Of a stretch of DNA of 54,473 nucleotides, positions 23,124 to 34,744 are shown one piece after another. The stretch spans positions 1 to 54,473 of the forward strand of contig JAKSYS010000416.1 of the NCBI GenBank assembly GCA_022925895.1, written 5' to 3'. Numbering within the stretch: the first letter of the stretch is position 1; the number at the start of each line of letters is the position of its first letter. The position numbers were made by a program, and so were the translations under genes. The stretch comes from Fragilaria crotonensis. Lineage: Eukaryota; Bacillariophyta; Fragilariophyceae; Fragilariales; Fragilariaceae. The notes under the pieces are model-generated. The model was not told the origin of the DNA, made no database searches, and saw nothing but the letters and a program-made list of their open reading frames with translations.

Positions 23124-25731
23124 CTATTGGAGCGTTACCAGAGTCAGTACTAGCACCGCTGTGACAATCATGATGACTGTAGAAAGTGATGAGCTGCCAG
23201 ATGTTGGGGGAGTTATCGGTGCCGCGGAGCGAAGTGGTTCGATGGAGGGTAGACCTACGGGTGCGGCCGGGGGGCGTGTATAGCCCACCACGGTTGGACT
23301 CTCACTCATGGTTGGCAACGGAGCTTCCGATGGATAATCCGTTAATGGAGAAGATCGGCCAATCGGAGTTCCCACCTGAAGCGCTCTAACATTGCCGACG
23401 ATGTCGCCGTAGTAAAGGGTCGTGCCGTCGGGAGAGAGATCAAACTCAGCAGGGACACTCGGTACGCATCTGTCTCCGGTCGAAGCGTTGCAAACGAAAT
23501 ACCAATATTGCGTCCCATCCTCAACGTCTCGACATTCCACAACTCCAGTTTCGGAAATGGAATACAGTCGGCGGTTATCAGGCGATACCTTGGGCTCGCT
23601 GACAATTAAAGCGGACGCCGTTGCTTCCCAAACCAAGGCTCCTGTCATCGTGTTAAGCGCTGCAAGAGTTCTATTAACTCCACTAATGAATAGGAGTTCG
23701 TCAGATCGCCCGACGATCGGGGCGTTCTGGATGGCTATGTATGGTTTGCAAAGTGTCAGCTAAACGAATCAACTCACAAAAATTACCCCGATCAACTTAC
23801 GTTGTAAAGAGTCAGAGGCTTCCGAGTCGAAAGATGTGCTCCAGTCGGCACCTTTGTTAAACGTTGAGTTGACTACCCATCCCCTGACAACACTGTCACT
23901 AACACCGATGAACATTCCTTGCCCATCTTCGCTGAAAATTGGACGTGCCACAGCATTCCAACCAACCTCAACGATTTGTACAGTCTTCACATCATCAAAA
24001 GCAAGCGATGTGACGTTTGCTGGTAACTGAAACCCCCGAACGTATCCCGATGCCCCACGGCCCATGTCTGTTGAGGAAGTCCAAACTACAATATCGTTCG
24101 TATTCGAAAACAAGGAGTCAAATCGGGTAAGGTTTGGTTGGTATGAAACTCCCAATGGTCCATACGGATACAGGTTGCTTGCGTTAACATCTGCAATACT
24201 TTCTGAGAAGATAACCCTCCCATTGGCTTTCAAATCGAGCACGGAGAAATGACCAATCGCTTTGTGGGACGATGACGTGGTATTTGTATTATGCGTGACA
24301 AACATGAATCTGCCAGGAAAGGCACCTCTCGTCACCACCGGATTACCTTGAATGATCCCTGGCAGCGGTTCGGATATCCACAGCAGTTCATTGTAGGGAT
24401 GTGCAATCGCGACGATCCGGCTTGTTGGTTCAACCACGATAGATGTTGTCAAATTTTCGGTTCGAGGTGGCATATCAATGATGGCGTACAGTGCAGTCGT
24501 CTCGGCAGTCTCCAGTGTGGCGAACACGACCCCTGAATGACATTCCAGTGGGAAATAATCAGGTTCCGCGCGAGGAGGGGTAAAAAGTGAATCGAAACGA
24601 GCCATCAATGGCACTGTGCACATCCAAACGTCCTCGGTTGCGAGTTATGTATATCAGTACACCGTCTGGACTGACTGCGACAGCATTTCCCTTGTCCAAC
24701 TCGTTCGTTGTAAGGAAGTTGTTAAGCGAAACGACCCATAATTCTTCAGGACTGTCGACATAATCAATGTTAAGGTCGAATATCGGCGACGATGTTGATG
24801 GCAGTTCAGAAGGAACTTGTGTTTGATCATTGATTGGCGAAGATGTCGGATTCGATGTTGGGGCTGGCGTTCGTTCTGGCTGCCCACTAGGTCCAGCTGT
24901 TACAATGCCACCAGGACTAAGTCCTGGCTGTCTCTCCGTAGGCCCATCTGTTGTGAATACAACTGGGCTAGAGACCGATTGCCATGTGGGTGAGAATGTT
25001 TTACTAGCGACAGGTCTAGTAAACAGGTCACTTGTTGGTGAGTCTGTTGGTCCGGCAACTGGACTTGGAACCGGATCCGACACCGGCTCTCTAGTCGGTA
25101 AGTCTGTTGGCCACGGAGTGGGTTCACTAGTTGGATTGTCGGTTTCCGCCTCCCTTGAGGTCGGTTCTAGTGTCTCTTCCTCGAACGGTGTCGGGTCTGG
25201 TGTATCGTCCACGAACGGTGTCGGTTCTGACGTATCTTCTGCAAAAGGCGTCGGCTCTGGCGTATCTTCTGCAAACGGCGTCGGCTCTGGCGTATCTTCC
25301 AAAAACGGCGTTGGTTCTGGTGTATCCTCCTCTAATGGTGTCGGTTCTGGTGTTTCTTCTTCGAACGGCGTTGGTTCTGGTGTATCCTGCTCAAATGGTG
25401 TCGGTTCTGGTGTTTCTTCTTCGAACGGCGTTGGATCTGGCGTATCTTCCTCCTGTGGTGTAGGCTCCGGAGTATCTTCCTCCTGTTGCGTGGGCTCCGG
25501 AGTCTCCGGCACCTCGGGAGCATTCGGAGCAAAGAGAGGAGCTGCAACTGGATCATTTGGAGAAGTCGGCGAACTATCATCATCGGTTGGTGCAACAGGG
25601 GTTTGATTCAGGTTATCATCATTTGATTGTGCATGCGTTTTCGAAATGAGGAACAAATACAGAATCCATAACAGGAAAATACCTCGAACTCTTCTCTTAT
25701 CCACCATGTCTCTACTACAGCAAGCCTTCAT
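23124..25731 (-). CDS. Secreted beta-propeller (PQQ-like) protein with Pro/Thr/Glu stalk and GPI-like tail
   Basis: The N-terminal frame (25731-24559) has a signal peptide (GIFLLWILYLFLIS, then THAQ). A long EDTPEPTPF-type repeat stalk (roughly residues 70-215) is followed by a Ser/Pro/Thr linker to about 315 and a propeller blade (VAVSPDGVLIYITR). The propeller continues in the frame 24623-23769 (GHFSVLDLKANGR, NTNDIVVWTSS), and then in 23748-23124 (SDELLFISGVNRTLAALN, TGALVWEAT). The C-terminus is a Ser/Gly-rich linker and a hydrophobic run that ends at the stop (VIMIVTAVLVLTLVTL), as in GPI-anchor signals. The first frame change lies at an A5 run on the + strand (24582-24586), where one base fewer restores frame; a GTGCAC...TCAG intron is an alternative. 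A 41-nt intron near 23803-23763 (GTAAGT...TTAG) is likely. Related to the gene at 31544-33347. Confidence 0.75.
25150..25520 (-). repeat. 30-bp coding repeats encoding EDTPEPTPF
   Basis: About a dozen 30-bp units encode a ten-residue (E/A/V)(E/D)DTPEPTPF-like repeat within the stalk of the beta-propeller gene. Third-position changes dominate between units, so the peptide repeat is kept while the DNA drifts. An open frame on the opposite strand (24830-25606) is an artefact of the repeat. Confidence 0.85.
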
Positions 25732-25739
25732 AAAAAGTA

Positions 25740-28040
25740 GTCGACCAATTGGTTAAACAAGGCATCAAACACCCAGCTTCTGTTACATCCTCGCAGTCCC
25801 AGGTTCTCGGAGGTGGGAATCATGTGTCATGTGTCATGACTCACTCACTCCTTGATACTTGATACTCTACTCTCTACTGGGACAGTCGCTTGGAGTCTCA
25901 AGTAACCCGCACACCCCGGGACTCGAGAGCTCGGGAGGCGATGGATCGAAAGGCGAGTTCACATCTGCTCAATCCCGACTTCGGACTTCCATCATGTATG
26001 ATACGTATGATATGCATATGTATGTACTACAATACTACAATGTACTGCCAAGAAAGCAATCCCATTGCTAACTATCTTACGTACGGTAGCGCAAGAGTCG
26101 AAGAAAGTCTCTATTGTATGTGCTATATATGTTTACAGAATTGTCACAGATACGACGTTCGTTGTGCCAAAGGGACGAAATTGCATCTGAAGAGAAATGT
26201 GATACAACAGTGTTACGTATCACCGATGTGTTTCACATATATTTGAGTCTTCAATACTGATAGTAGGGCTGTTGACGTCCGCCTGCTTCGTGAATGAATG
26301 TGTGGAAGTCATGGATTGTATTGGCGGCTATTTTCGTTCGATGGGAAACTATCGGTGGAGGGCGGGGACCAGAAAACTACGTCCATGAGTACATCGTACG
26401 GCACCCACCGATGCCGGCTTTCAAACTTTCAAACGTGATAAAAAAATCTGTACACGACCGTTTGCATGTTGCAGATATTTCATAGTTTGAACATGTGCCA
26501 TGCCGACGGTTATAATTCTCCCGGTCTTGTAGCCGCGTTCTTTAACGAAGAATGCCGACGGCGCACCGATTTGAAGTCTTGTTTTTTCCACGCGGGTTCG
26601 GTATTCACACATGATATCATCTTTTAAGTTAATGTGTTTTGATAGTTAAAGTTCGTGCTACACATATATCATGTGAATCATGACTAGCGATGCTTGACTG
26701 GTCACTTTACAGCATCGCTTGTCCCAGGGCCGTGCCAAGCAAATGTCCTTGTACCCTGGCATCGTGAACAGTGAACAGTGCTCTCTCTATTCTCTATCAA
26801 ATCTGCCATCTCATAGCAACAGTACTGGTACAAGTACTTGTAGAATGGACTTGTACTTGTACTCCGGTACCAGGTACTCGACTCTGGGCGATAGAAAGTC
26901 TACTGTAGGAAATTGCTTGTTCCAGTATCTGCTTCTACGGTACCAATAGCAAATGGAAACAGGACGTGCCTGATCAGCATTTGCGATGGATTCATTAGCT
27001 TAACAGGTAATAGGAACCAAACCAGGCACTGCAGGTCTTAGCTGACAGTTCAAAGAAGCTCTGGCGCTGCTTCAGGCATGGTTCCTTTGGCCGAACATAC
27101 TAGTAAGGAGTTAACAGTCAACGCATAATAGCATGGCTGTCGTCGGGACTAACCATAGATCATAATGTACTGGGGAAATCCAGAACCATCTTCCAAGCAC
27201 TATAGATATTGTCGACTGTCATGCTTGGAAGCATTCGAATCTGCTCGACGAAAGTGACCCACAACCCACAAACACTACATGATGCATGATGCCCTTAATG
27301 AGGTCCGTCGACCGCAGCTCAGAGTTCATTTCCACAGTAACGAGTACTCCGGAGCTCCGGAGTACCGGTACATTTACCTGGTACCGGTGGCTTGGAATGT
27401 GAATCGTGTTGTTCATTCGTACGAGGGCCTACTTCCGGAATACGATTACAAGTTACCGGTATTATATAGTACTTGTACCAGGTCACCTATAAATGTAACC
27501 TGTATGCGTACCATGTACTACTCGTACTACCGGTAGTACCGTCAATGGAAACAAAACGCTTAGACTGCATACCTGGTACTGTAGTACTGGAGCTCCGAGT
27601 ACCGTTCTACGACGTATTCCAACGTACCAGTAGTACGAGTACCAGGTATGATACCTGATACCGGATCTAAAGTACCGTTGAACTCCAGTACAACTTCTGG
27701 GTTTAGTATGCAGTACCAGGTACAGCTATATGCATACCAATCTCATCATAGTCAAATTGAAATCCCGGATTCGGATATGATTTCCGACTGAATCGTTTGT
27801 TGGGGTCGTGCGCAAGCCAAAAAGTCAGTGAATCCCTTGAAGGCACCCGCAAAAAATTATATAGGCAGTTTAAGTGACCCAATCTTGATAAGCAATGGCG
27901 CAATCGACTCCGCGAGAACTCTGTCGCACTGACAAAAAATTGACTCAAGAGCCAAATCCCAGTCTAACTCACAAATTTGCTCTTCGCATTCAAACAAGTG
28001 GGTCTTACTCAAACACCCCGCAACAGCAAATCCTATTAAG
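25740..28040. other. Intergenic region between divergent secreted-protein genes
   Basis: 2.3 kb upstream of both the first beta-propeller gene (minus) and the Lys-Gly/Pro-Thr-rich gene (plus). 27340-27725 is a dense GTAC island. Short open frames (25890-26246 and others) have no support from composition or homology. No core promoter motif could be assigned with confidence. Confidence 0.5.
27340..27725. repeat. GTAC-rich island
   Basis: By hand count about 21 GTAC tetramers occur in under 400 bp, where one or two are expected by chance, many as GGTACC, AGTACT or CGTAC. The words are irregularly spaced, not a tandem array. CTCCGGAGCTCCGGAG near 27347 is a local palindromic cluster. Confidence 0.8.
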
Positions 28041-31000
28041 ATGAAGTTTGCAATGTTCAGAGCTGTACTCGCTGCCGCTCTCGTTGCGGTTGCTAGCTCA
28101 GCGACACCATGCGCTGTATGTGGAGATGGAATGGAAGTCGGCGCACCTGATGCGATTCAAACCTTTGATAACCAACCACCAGTTGCTTGTGGTACGTTGG
28201 AGTTAGGCGGAGCAAACGGAAATATTCCTGAAGATCAGTGTGGTTTCCTCCCTGATCTTATTAGCGACGTTTGCAAGTGCCAACCTATCGCTGTTGATGC
28301 CTCCATTGCACCAGCGGGTTCCCCTGTAGACAGCGCCGAAACTCCTGCGGATGATAGCTCATGCACATGCTACGGATTCATTGCGAGAAGGAATCTCTTC
28401 GAGGAGCACGTTGTCCGCCGTAACTTGAGGGAAGTCAAGGCTGAGAAGAAAGTTCAAGCCCCTCGTGTCTTGACCAACAAGAATAGCTCATCTGGAGCTG
28501 ACGAATCAAACCCTAACTGCACATGTGTGGAAGTATGCGACGACGACTACATTGGCGATGACACAATTCCTCCTGGTGATGACACTCCTCCTCCTGGTGA
28601 TGACACTCTTCCTCCTGGTGACGACATTCCCTCCGGAAAGGGAAAAGGAAAGGGAGGCAAGGGAGGCAAGGGTACCGACGACACTCCTCCTCCTGGTGAC
28701 GACATTCCCTCCGGAAAAGGAAAAGGAAAGGGAGGCAAGGGAGGCAAGGGTACCGACGACACTCCTCCTCCTGGTGACGACACTCCTCCTGGTGACGACA
28801 TTCCCTCCGGAAAGGAAAAGGAAAGGGAGGCAAGGGAGGCAGGAGGCAAGGGAGGCAAGGTACCGACGACACTCCTCCTCCTGGTGACGACACTCCTCCT
28901 GGTGACGACATTCCCTCCGGAAAAGGAAAAGGAAAGGGAGGCAAGGGTACCGACGACACTCCTCCTCCTGGTGACGACACTCCTCCTGGTGACGACATTC
29001 CCTCCGGAAAAGGAAAAGGAAAGGGAGGCAAGGGAGGCAAGGGAGGCAAGGGTACCGACGACGCTCTTCCTCCTGGTGACGACGTTCCCTCTGGAAAAGG
29101 AAAAGGAAAGGGAGGCAAGAAGGGTACCGATGACACTCTTCCTCCTGGTGATGACACACCCGCCGGAAGTGATGACTGTTACTGTTCATGCTATGAAGGT
29201 GTATGTAAGTATCAGCCCAGTGTACCCCCCTCGCAATTTCGTTTTGCAGCCATTTCTCAACGTTGTCAACACTTTTTTTCTTACAGGCGACTGCGGTGAT
29301 TGCAATATTCCGTGCGTGCCAACCGATGACGTGCCTGCAAGTGGTGGCAAGAAGGAGGAAGGGCAGCGGCGCAGACGACTCCACGGGCGATGATGCAGGA
29401 GGAAAGGGAAGTAAGGAGGCGGCGGCGGTGAAGGAAAGGGCGGTAAGGGAGGAAAGGAAGCAGTGGCGGCAATGAAGGAAAGGGCGGTAAGGAGGAAAGG
29501 GAGGAAAGGGAAGCAGTGGCGGCAGCGAAAAGGGAGGAAAGAAAGGAGCAGCGGCGGCAGCGAAGGAAAGAAAGGAGGAAAGAAGGGAGGAAAGAAGGAG
29601 GCAGCGGCGGCAGTGAAGGAAAGGGCGGTAAGGGAGGAAAGGGCGGTAAGGGAGGAAGGGAAGCAGCGGCGGCGGCGAAGGAAAGGAGGAAAGGGCGGTA
29701 GGGAGGAAGGGAAGCAGCGGCGGCGGCGAGGAAAGGGAGGAAAGGGCGGTAAGGGAGGAAAGGGAAGCAGCGGCGGCGGCGAAGGAAAGGGCGGTAAGGG
29801 AGGAAAGGGTAGCAGCGGCGGCAATACGGGGAAGGGTAGCAGTGGCGGCGGTTCTTCATACCGTCGGCTCTCGGGGGGAAAGAAAGGCAAATCAGGAAGC
29901 GGCAAATACTGCTACAAAGTTTGCACATGCCCACCCACCACTGAAACCACCGAGTCCCCAGTTGTCCCACCCACCAAGGCGCCTGTTGTCCCACCCACCA
30001 AGGCTCCGGTTCCGGCACCCACCAAGACGCCTGTTGTCCCACCCACCACGGAAACCACCGAGTCCCCAGTTGTCCCAATCACCAAGTCCCCGGTTGTCCC
30101 ACCCACCAAGGCTCCGGTTCCGGCACCCACCAAGACGCCTGTTGTCCCACCCACCACGGAAACCACCGAGTCGCCAGTTGTGCCACCCACCGAATCGCCA
30201 GTTCCGCCACCCACCGAATCGCCAGTTCCGCCACCCACCGAATCGCCAGTTCCGCCACCAACGAAGGCGCCTGTTGTCCCACCCACCACGGAAACCACCG
30301 AGTCCCCAGTTGTGCCACCCACTGAATCGCCAGTTCCGCCACCCACCGAATCGCCAGTTCCGCCACCAACGAAGGCGCCGGTTGTGCCACCCACCACGGA
30401 AACCACGGAGTCGCCAGTGGTGCCACCCACCGAGTCGCCAGTTCTACCACCCACCGAATCGCCGGTTCCGCCACCCACCGAATCGCCGGTTCCGCCACCA
30501 ACCAAGGCGCCAGTTGTTCCACCTACGACGGAAACCACGGAGTCGCCAGTTGTGCCGCCCACTGAGTCGCCAGTTCCGCCACCAACTGAGGCGCCAGTTC
30601 CGCCACCAACCAAGGCGCCAGTTCCGCCACCAACTGAGGCTCCGGTTGGTGAACCGACCCCTATCGGCACTCCCGTCGCAGAAACCACGCCTGGACCTAC
30701 TCCGCTCCTAGATTGCATCGAGACATGTGTATGCAAAGATACCGGAAAGGTCACTGTTAGTTTCATTAACCCAGATCCGAATGATGATGATTGGGTCGGC
30801 ATTGTAAGTTCAGTTCTGTCCTTGTGCTGGAGTTTGTCCATGAAACAGTTTTCTCACATATTTTCAAAACCTCACCTACAGTACGAATGCAAGAAGAGCG
30901 ATGAAGCCACTTACAATTATCACCCAGTTGCCTGGTTGTGGACATGCTGACGATGTCTGCCCCCAGGAGAAGCTCCAACGAGTGGCACACTGGTCTTCCA

Positions 31001-31169
31001 GAATCTATGCCGGAATACAATGAATACGGCCCCTAACAACCAGTGGCCTTTGACTCCAGGTAAATGTTATATTGCACTCCTCAACCGAAACGTTGGAAGA
31101 AGTCCACCTCCCTACGACTTGGTTTGCGAGGACTTGAGTTCATCGCGTAAACATCAACTTATTTTGTAA
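28041..31169 (+). CDS. Secreted Cys / Lys-Gly / Pro-Thr-rich protein, candidate cell-wall protein
   Basis: The signal peptide is MKFAMFRAVLAAALVAVASS. A Cys-rich module follows (CAVCGDG, CGTLELGG, QCGFLPDLI, CKCQ). Next come RRNL motifs, then repeats of GDDTPPPGDDIPSGKGKGKGGKG (28550-29160), a second Cys cluster (CYCSCYEGVC, CGDCNIPC), a GKGGKGSSGG tract (29390-29860), SYRRLSGGKKGK, and a long TESPVVPPTKAP repeat (29937-30655). The C-terminal module contains TVSFINPDPNDDDWVGI and VAWLWTC, a WIGIY-type domain seen in diatom secreted proteins. Introns: 29205-29286 (GTAAGT...ACAG) and 30804-30881 (GTAAGT...ACAG). Frames break in the repeats: GG at 28814-28815 and 28859-28860 where sister repeats have GGG. 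A TGA at 30948-30950 lies inside the last domain, whose frame continues to 31169. The alternating acidic and Lys-rich blocks with RXL sites recall silaffin-type biosilica proteins; this is inference. Confidence 0.75.
28550..29165 (+). repeat. Coding repeat of GDD-P and SGKGKGKGG blocks
   Basis: Direct repeats of about 60-90 bp combine a CTCCTCCTGGTGACGACA-type acidic/Pro unit with a GGAAAAGGAAAGGGAGGCAAG-type Lys/Gly unit. Unit number varies along the array. Long open frames on the opposite strand (28506-29384) come only from this repeat. Confidence 0.9.
29937..30655 (+). repeat. Coding repeat of TESPVVPPT / TKAPVPPPT units
   Basis: Roughly 24-27-bp units encode P-rich octa- or nonapeptides, arranged in higher-order blocks that begin PPTTETTESPVVPPT. 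Such Pro/Thr tracts are usually heavily O-glycosylated extracellular stalks. Confidence 0.9.
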
Positions 31170-31543
31170 CGTACTATTTAGCTGCTGCATTTCCAACATT
31201 ATCTTCCATCGTATCTCAAATTGAAGTGCTCGAATCGTCCACGTACGGTACATCTACAGTTGATGAAGAATTTGCTTACGCAGTGATTTAGTGAGGCTTA
31301 ACGTATGAATCTAAAGTTGACGAATGAGGTATGTTGGCATGTTACTTTTTGTTAAAAGTTAGAAGCTTCATCTGTGAGTACTCCCAGTTTCCAGAAAGTA
31401 TTCGATTTTCTTCCCATACACCGTACAAAAGTTCTTCAAACGGTGCTCGCCGTTTCCAAGTCGGTCAACAGCGGTAATACAATGGCCGCAGTGAACATAC
31501 CCACAGCCCCAACGAAGCACCCTCCCCACAACTTTCATATCGT

Positions 31544-33347
31544 CTAGAGCAAGTATACCAATCCCGCAACCCACAATGTAGTCATGCCAACGATTGGATG
31601 AGACACTGCAGACGATGTCGGGCTGCGAGAGGTCGATGCCGCAGTTGGAAGTCTAGTAGCCACATTGCTAGTGGGAGAAAAAGTAGGCTGTTCGGTGGTC
31701 GGCTTGGAAGCAAGGTAGGGACGGAACGGGAGTGGTGGAAGTCGATGAGCTGGAAGGCGTGAGGGTTGTCGTCAAGGTCGGAGGCGCCGATGAAGGAAGC
31801 GAAGTACTCGAATCGGGGTTTCGAGTTGGTGTAACGGAAGGCTCAGCTTCAGCGCCGGATGGCGACGAGGAAGGAGCCGGGGACGGAGCATCAGCAACTT
31901 GCCATGCCTGGAGTTTACCACCCTGGTTGTTGAAGTACAAGAACTTGCCGCTTTTACTCTGGGCAAAGTTTGACGTAGTTGCAACGCCACCAAGAAGCGC
32001 GCTCCAGCGCTCCTTTCCTGTCAAGACATCGATGGAATGGACTCTGCCATTCTGCTCGACGAAGTACACAGTTGCGTCGTCAGGCGAGATACGAGCTTCA
32101 GCGTAGATTGGAAATGTCGTGTTGAGTCTCCACATTTCATCCAACTTGGAGTCAAAGGCCGCGAAAACACTCGACGCTGCGCCTCCAAATGCCATGGGTT
32201 CTGTCGCACTACTGCTCAGCTCCAATGCTGCAAAACTTGCCTGACCTTTTGGGTCACCACGTGGGAATGTCGCCGTGTTGGTAGCAGCTTTATCAAACCG
32301 GTGTTGAGTATCTCCAAGGCCACCATTCCAGACACGAAACTCGCTTCGTGAGACACCCCACATCATGCTGTAACCCATATTGAAGAGTCTGGGTGCCGTA
32401 ATGGTTTGCCAAGTGACAACACTTAATGTTGTTATGGCGAGATTGGTAGCTTCCCCTGTGAATCCAATTGGAAACTGGAAGGCCATGGTCAATCCAGACC
32501 CCACAGTTGTTTCAGTGGAACGTGGTCGGTACGCCCACATGACAATATCATTCGAGTTTCCCGAACCACCAGGGTAGTATCCCTCCTGCGGGTCGTAGTA
32601 AATTCCTGGTGGTGCATATGGCTGGTTTGGGTCGAGTTGCGAGTACAAGGGAAGACCATTCTTGGACGCAGACAAAATGGAGAAGTGGCCGGCAATCAAG
32701 AGATTGTGGGTGAGAAACACATACTCTCCATCCCCCGAAATCACAGGAGTTCCCGAGCAAGCGCCCTCCAAGGCTTGGGAAGTCCAGATAACAACGCCAG
32801 TGTCGGGGCTCAAGGCATACACAACGCTGTCGATTGAGAGGTATGATGCTTAGTGAGAAACGCTTGTCAACGGCCAAGATTCGCATTCCATCAACAAGCT
32901 TACCAATAGGATGGGTCGGCAAAGTCGTTCCCTTCACTGTTAGAGCGTGATGATTTTAAACGGCGAACAAAACAAGGTGAGGCAAAAGTTAGGGAACAAT
33001 AAACATACAAAACAAGTTACACGTACGAGACTGCATGGACGACGTAGTTTCCAATGGTTGGATTCGACCCGAAAACAACCCCACTTGTGCTGCGTGTGTT
33101 AGACATAGTTGTTGCCTTGGGAAGATGCTTCCAAAGAGTCTTGCCTCCTTGGTCACCACTGGGGTGATGCCAATGGTTGAGCCATCCGATCCGGAGCAAA
33201 TCAAGACAGCGTCTTGGCCGTAAATCTTGCACTCGTTCCCGTAGTTAGCAGACGGAACGGTGGCGCTCAAAGAGGCTTAGGCTCACTCCGAGGAATGATT
33301 TGGGCAGTCACCGATAGAGTGGCGGAAAGGAGGGCGAGGAGCTTCAT
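31544..33347 (-). CDS. Secreted beta-propeller protein, paralogue of 23124-25731
   Basis: The start ATG at 33347 opens a signal peptide (KLLALLSATLSVTAQ). The propeller has PQQ-like blades: GKTLWKHLPKATT, VYALSPDTGVVIWTSQ, then GHFSILSASKNG and GNSNDIVMWAY, the latter two matching the other propeller gene. Further blades include VFAAFDSKLDEMWRLN and VHSIDVLTGKERW. A Ser/Pro/Thr linker follows (31700-31850). In the frame that continues past 31700, the protein ends SHPIVGMTTLWVAGLVYLL with the stop at 31544-31546, again a hydrophobic GPI-like end. An intron lies between about 33026 and 32943. Frame breaks sit at AAA 33269-33271, GGGG 33161-33164 and near 31700, each repairable by one base. Unlike its paralogue, the Pro/Thr-rich part is C-terminal. 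Confidence 0.75.
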
Positions 33348-34744
33348 GTTGCTCAAGGTGGGGATCATTTCTTTTCCGCTGTCGCTTTAACTTATGAGAC
33401 AAACTACCACCTCCTTCCCATCAACCGGGAGAGCAATACCAAACACTCCGATCGTGTCGTCTCCTTCGAACTCAACGAATCGAAGCTGTTGACAACGGGA
33501 TCGATTCGGTTGATAGTTGATACGACAGTTGGGCGGAAGAAGGAGCGTGGTACGTTTTCTATCCCACCAAATCGCATGATTGGATCGGCGGCCGTTCATT
33601 GTACCTATAGTTTTGTACCGGATGGCTTATGTTTTGGTGCCGGCCATGATGATACTAGCGTACGACTAAATCTTAAAAATTGTGGCGCAACGGCGTCGAT
33701 GGATCAACGATCGATGCCTATCCAGTACCCAGTACCCAGAACTGCAGTCCTAAATCCGTACCAGAGACTCGGTGTGCTACCGGAAGTCATACTTCCGATA
33801 CGTACTCCATTCTACATGTAGGCAGTATTGTAGTGCATGTGTACTCGGTATGTATGTATGATGCATTCTCGTTTTTGAAGTTCCGGCAAATGACGGTTTT
33901 GCCTGAATCAATGTCTACCTATTGCATAGTAGTACCCGGTAGCATGTAGGATGGGTATGACATACTCGAGTACTGGTACTTTGTAGTACATTGTACCTAC
34001 AGTACGGTTTTAGAATGTCATCATGTATGTGTACTAGCATGTATGAAGAGAGCATGTACAGCATGTGCATATGCAATATGCATAATATATCAGCTATTTC
34101 ATTATACACGCATATAGCTTGTGGAAACTGCATGTGGAATGTATGACATATCATGGTATGATGGAACATGGAACATAGCCTGTTCTCCGTAGCGTGTAGA
34201 ATGTAGTACTCCAGTGTACAGCACGACAAACAACAGACAATACTCCGTAGGAGCCTCGACAAAAAGTATAAGAAAGTCTATACAATTTCGTGGTCTGTCC
34301 GGCATCCTTTGTTTTCTCACGTTGCGAAACGCACAGGTGGACAGGTGGACCTTTCCCAATACTGGCTCCACGATATTCCTGCCAGTGCCATACAGCACCA
34401 TACAGCACTCGCAGTACGTAAGTACCATAGCAGGTATGTACCAGACCTACTAGCTAGCTACCGGCAGTACTTGTACTCGAATACAACGAACCGGAACTGT
34501 CCGTCACAGTGGCGGTACTCGTACTCCAGTACTGTAGACTCCACTCTTCAAGAAGATAAAAGGAGACTCGTGTGCGTTGTTAGTTGTTATACCAGAGTCG
34601 TACTTGAGACACGCTGTCGAGTGTTGCTGTGCTATCCAGTCAGTGTACTTGACATCATCTTGACATCCAATAGCTGCGGGCTGTGGTGTTTGAGCTACAA
34701 TAGCTGTTCTGTTGACCATGAATAGCAGGACTCCTATGATGTCG

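Noticed and set aside
24830-25606. 258-codon plus-strand frame of GVGSGVSSSN repeats
   Set aside because: Complement of the EDTPEPTPF stalk of the beta-propeller gene; no other evidence for coding.
28506-29384. Long minus-strand open frames (Pro/Arg-rich) opposite the Lys-Gly repeat
   Set aside because: They arise from the complement of the GDD/SGKG repeat, lack a start context and conserved domain, and the plus strand has a signal peptide and Cys modules.
29912-30841. 309-codon minus-strand frame of VGGGTGDSVGG repeats
   Set aside because: Mirror image of the Pro/Thr repeat on the plus strand; repeats free of stops in one frame are often free of stops in the other.
30948-30950. TGA read as selenocysteine
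   Set aside because: The position follows a frame-shift-prone stretch, and the family has Cys or other residues in a shifted frame; no supporting hairpin was looked for successfully.
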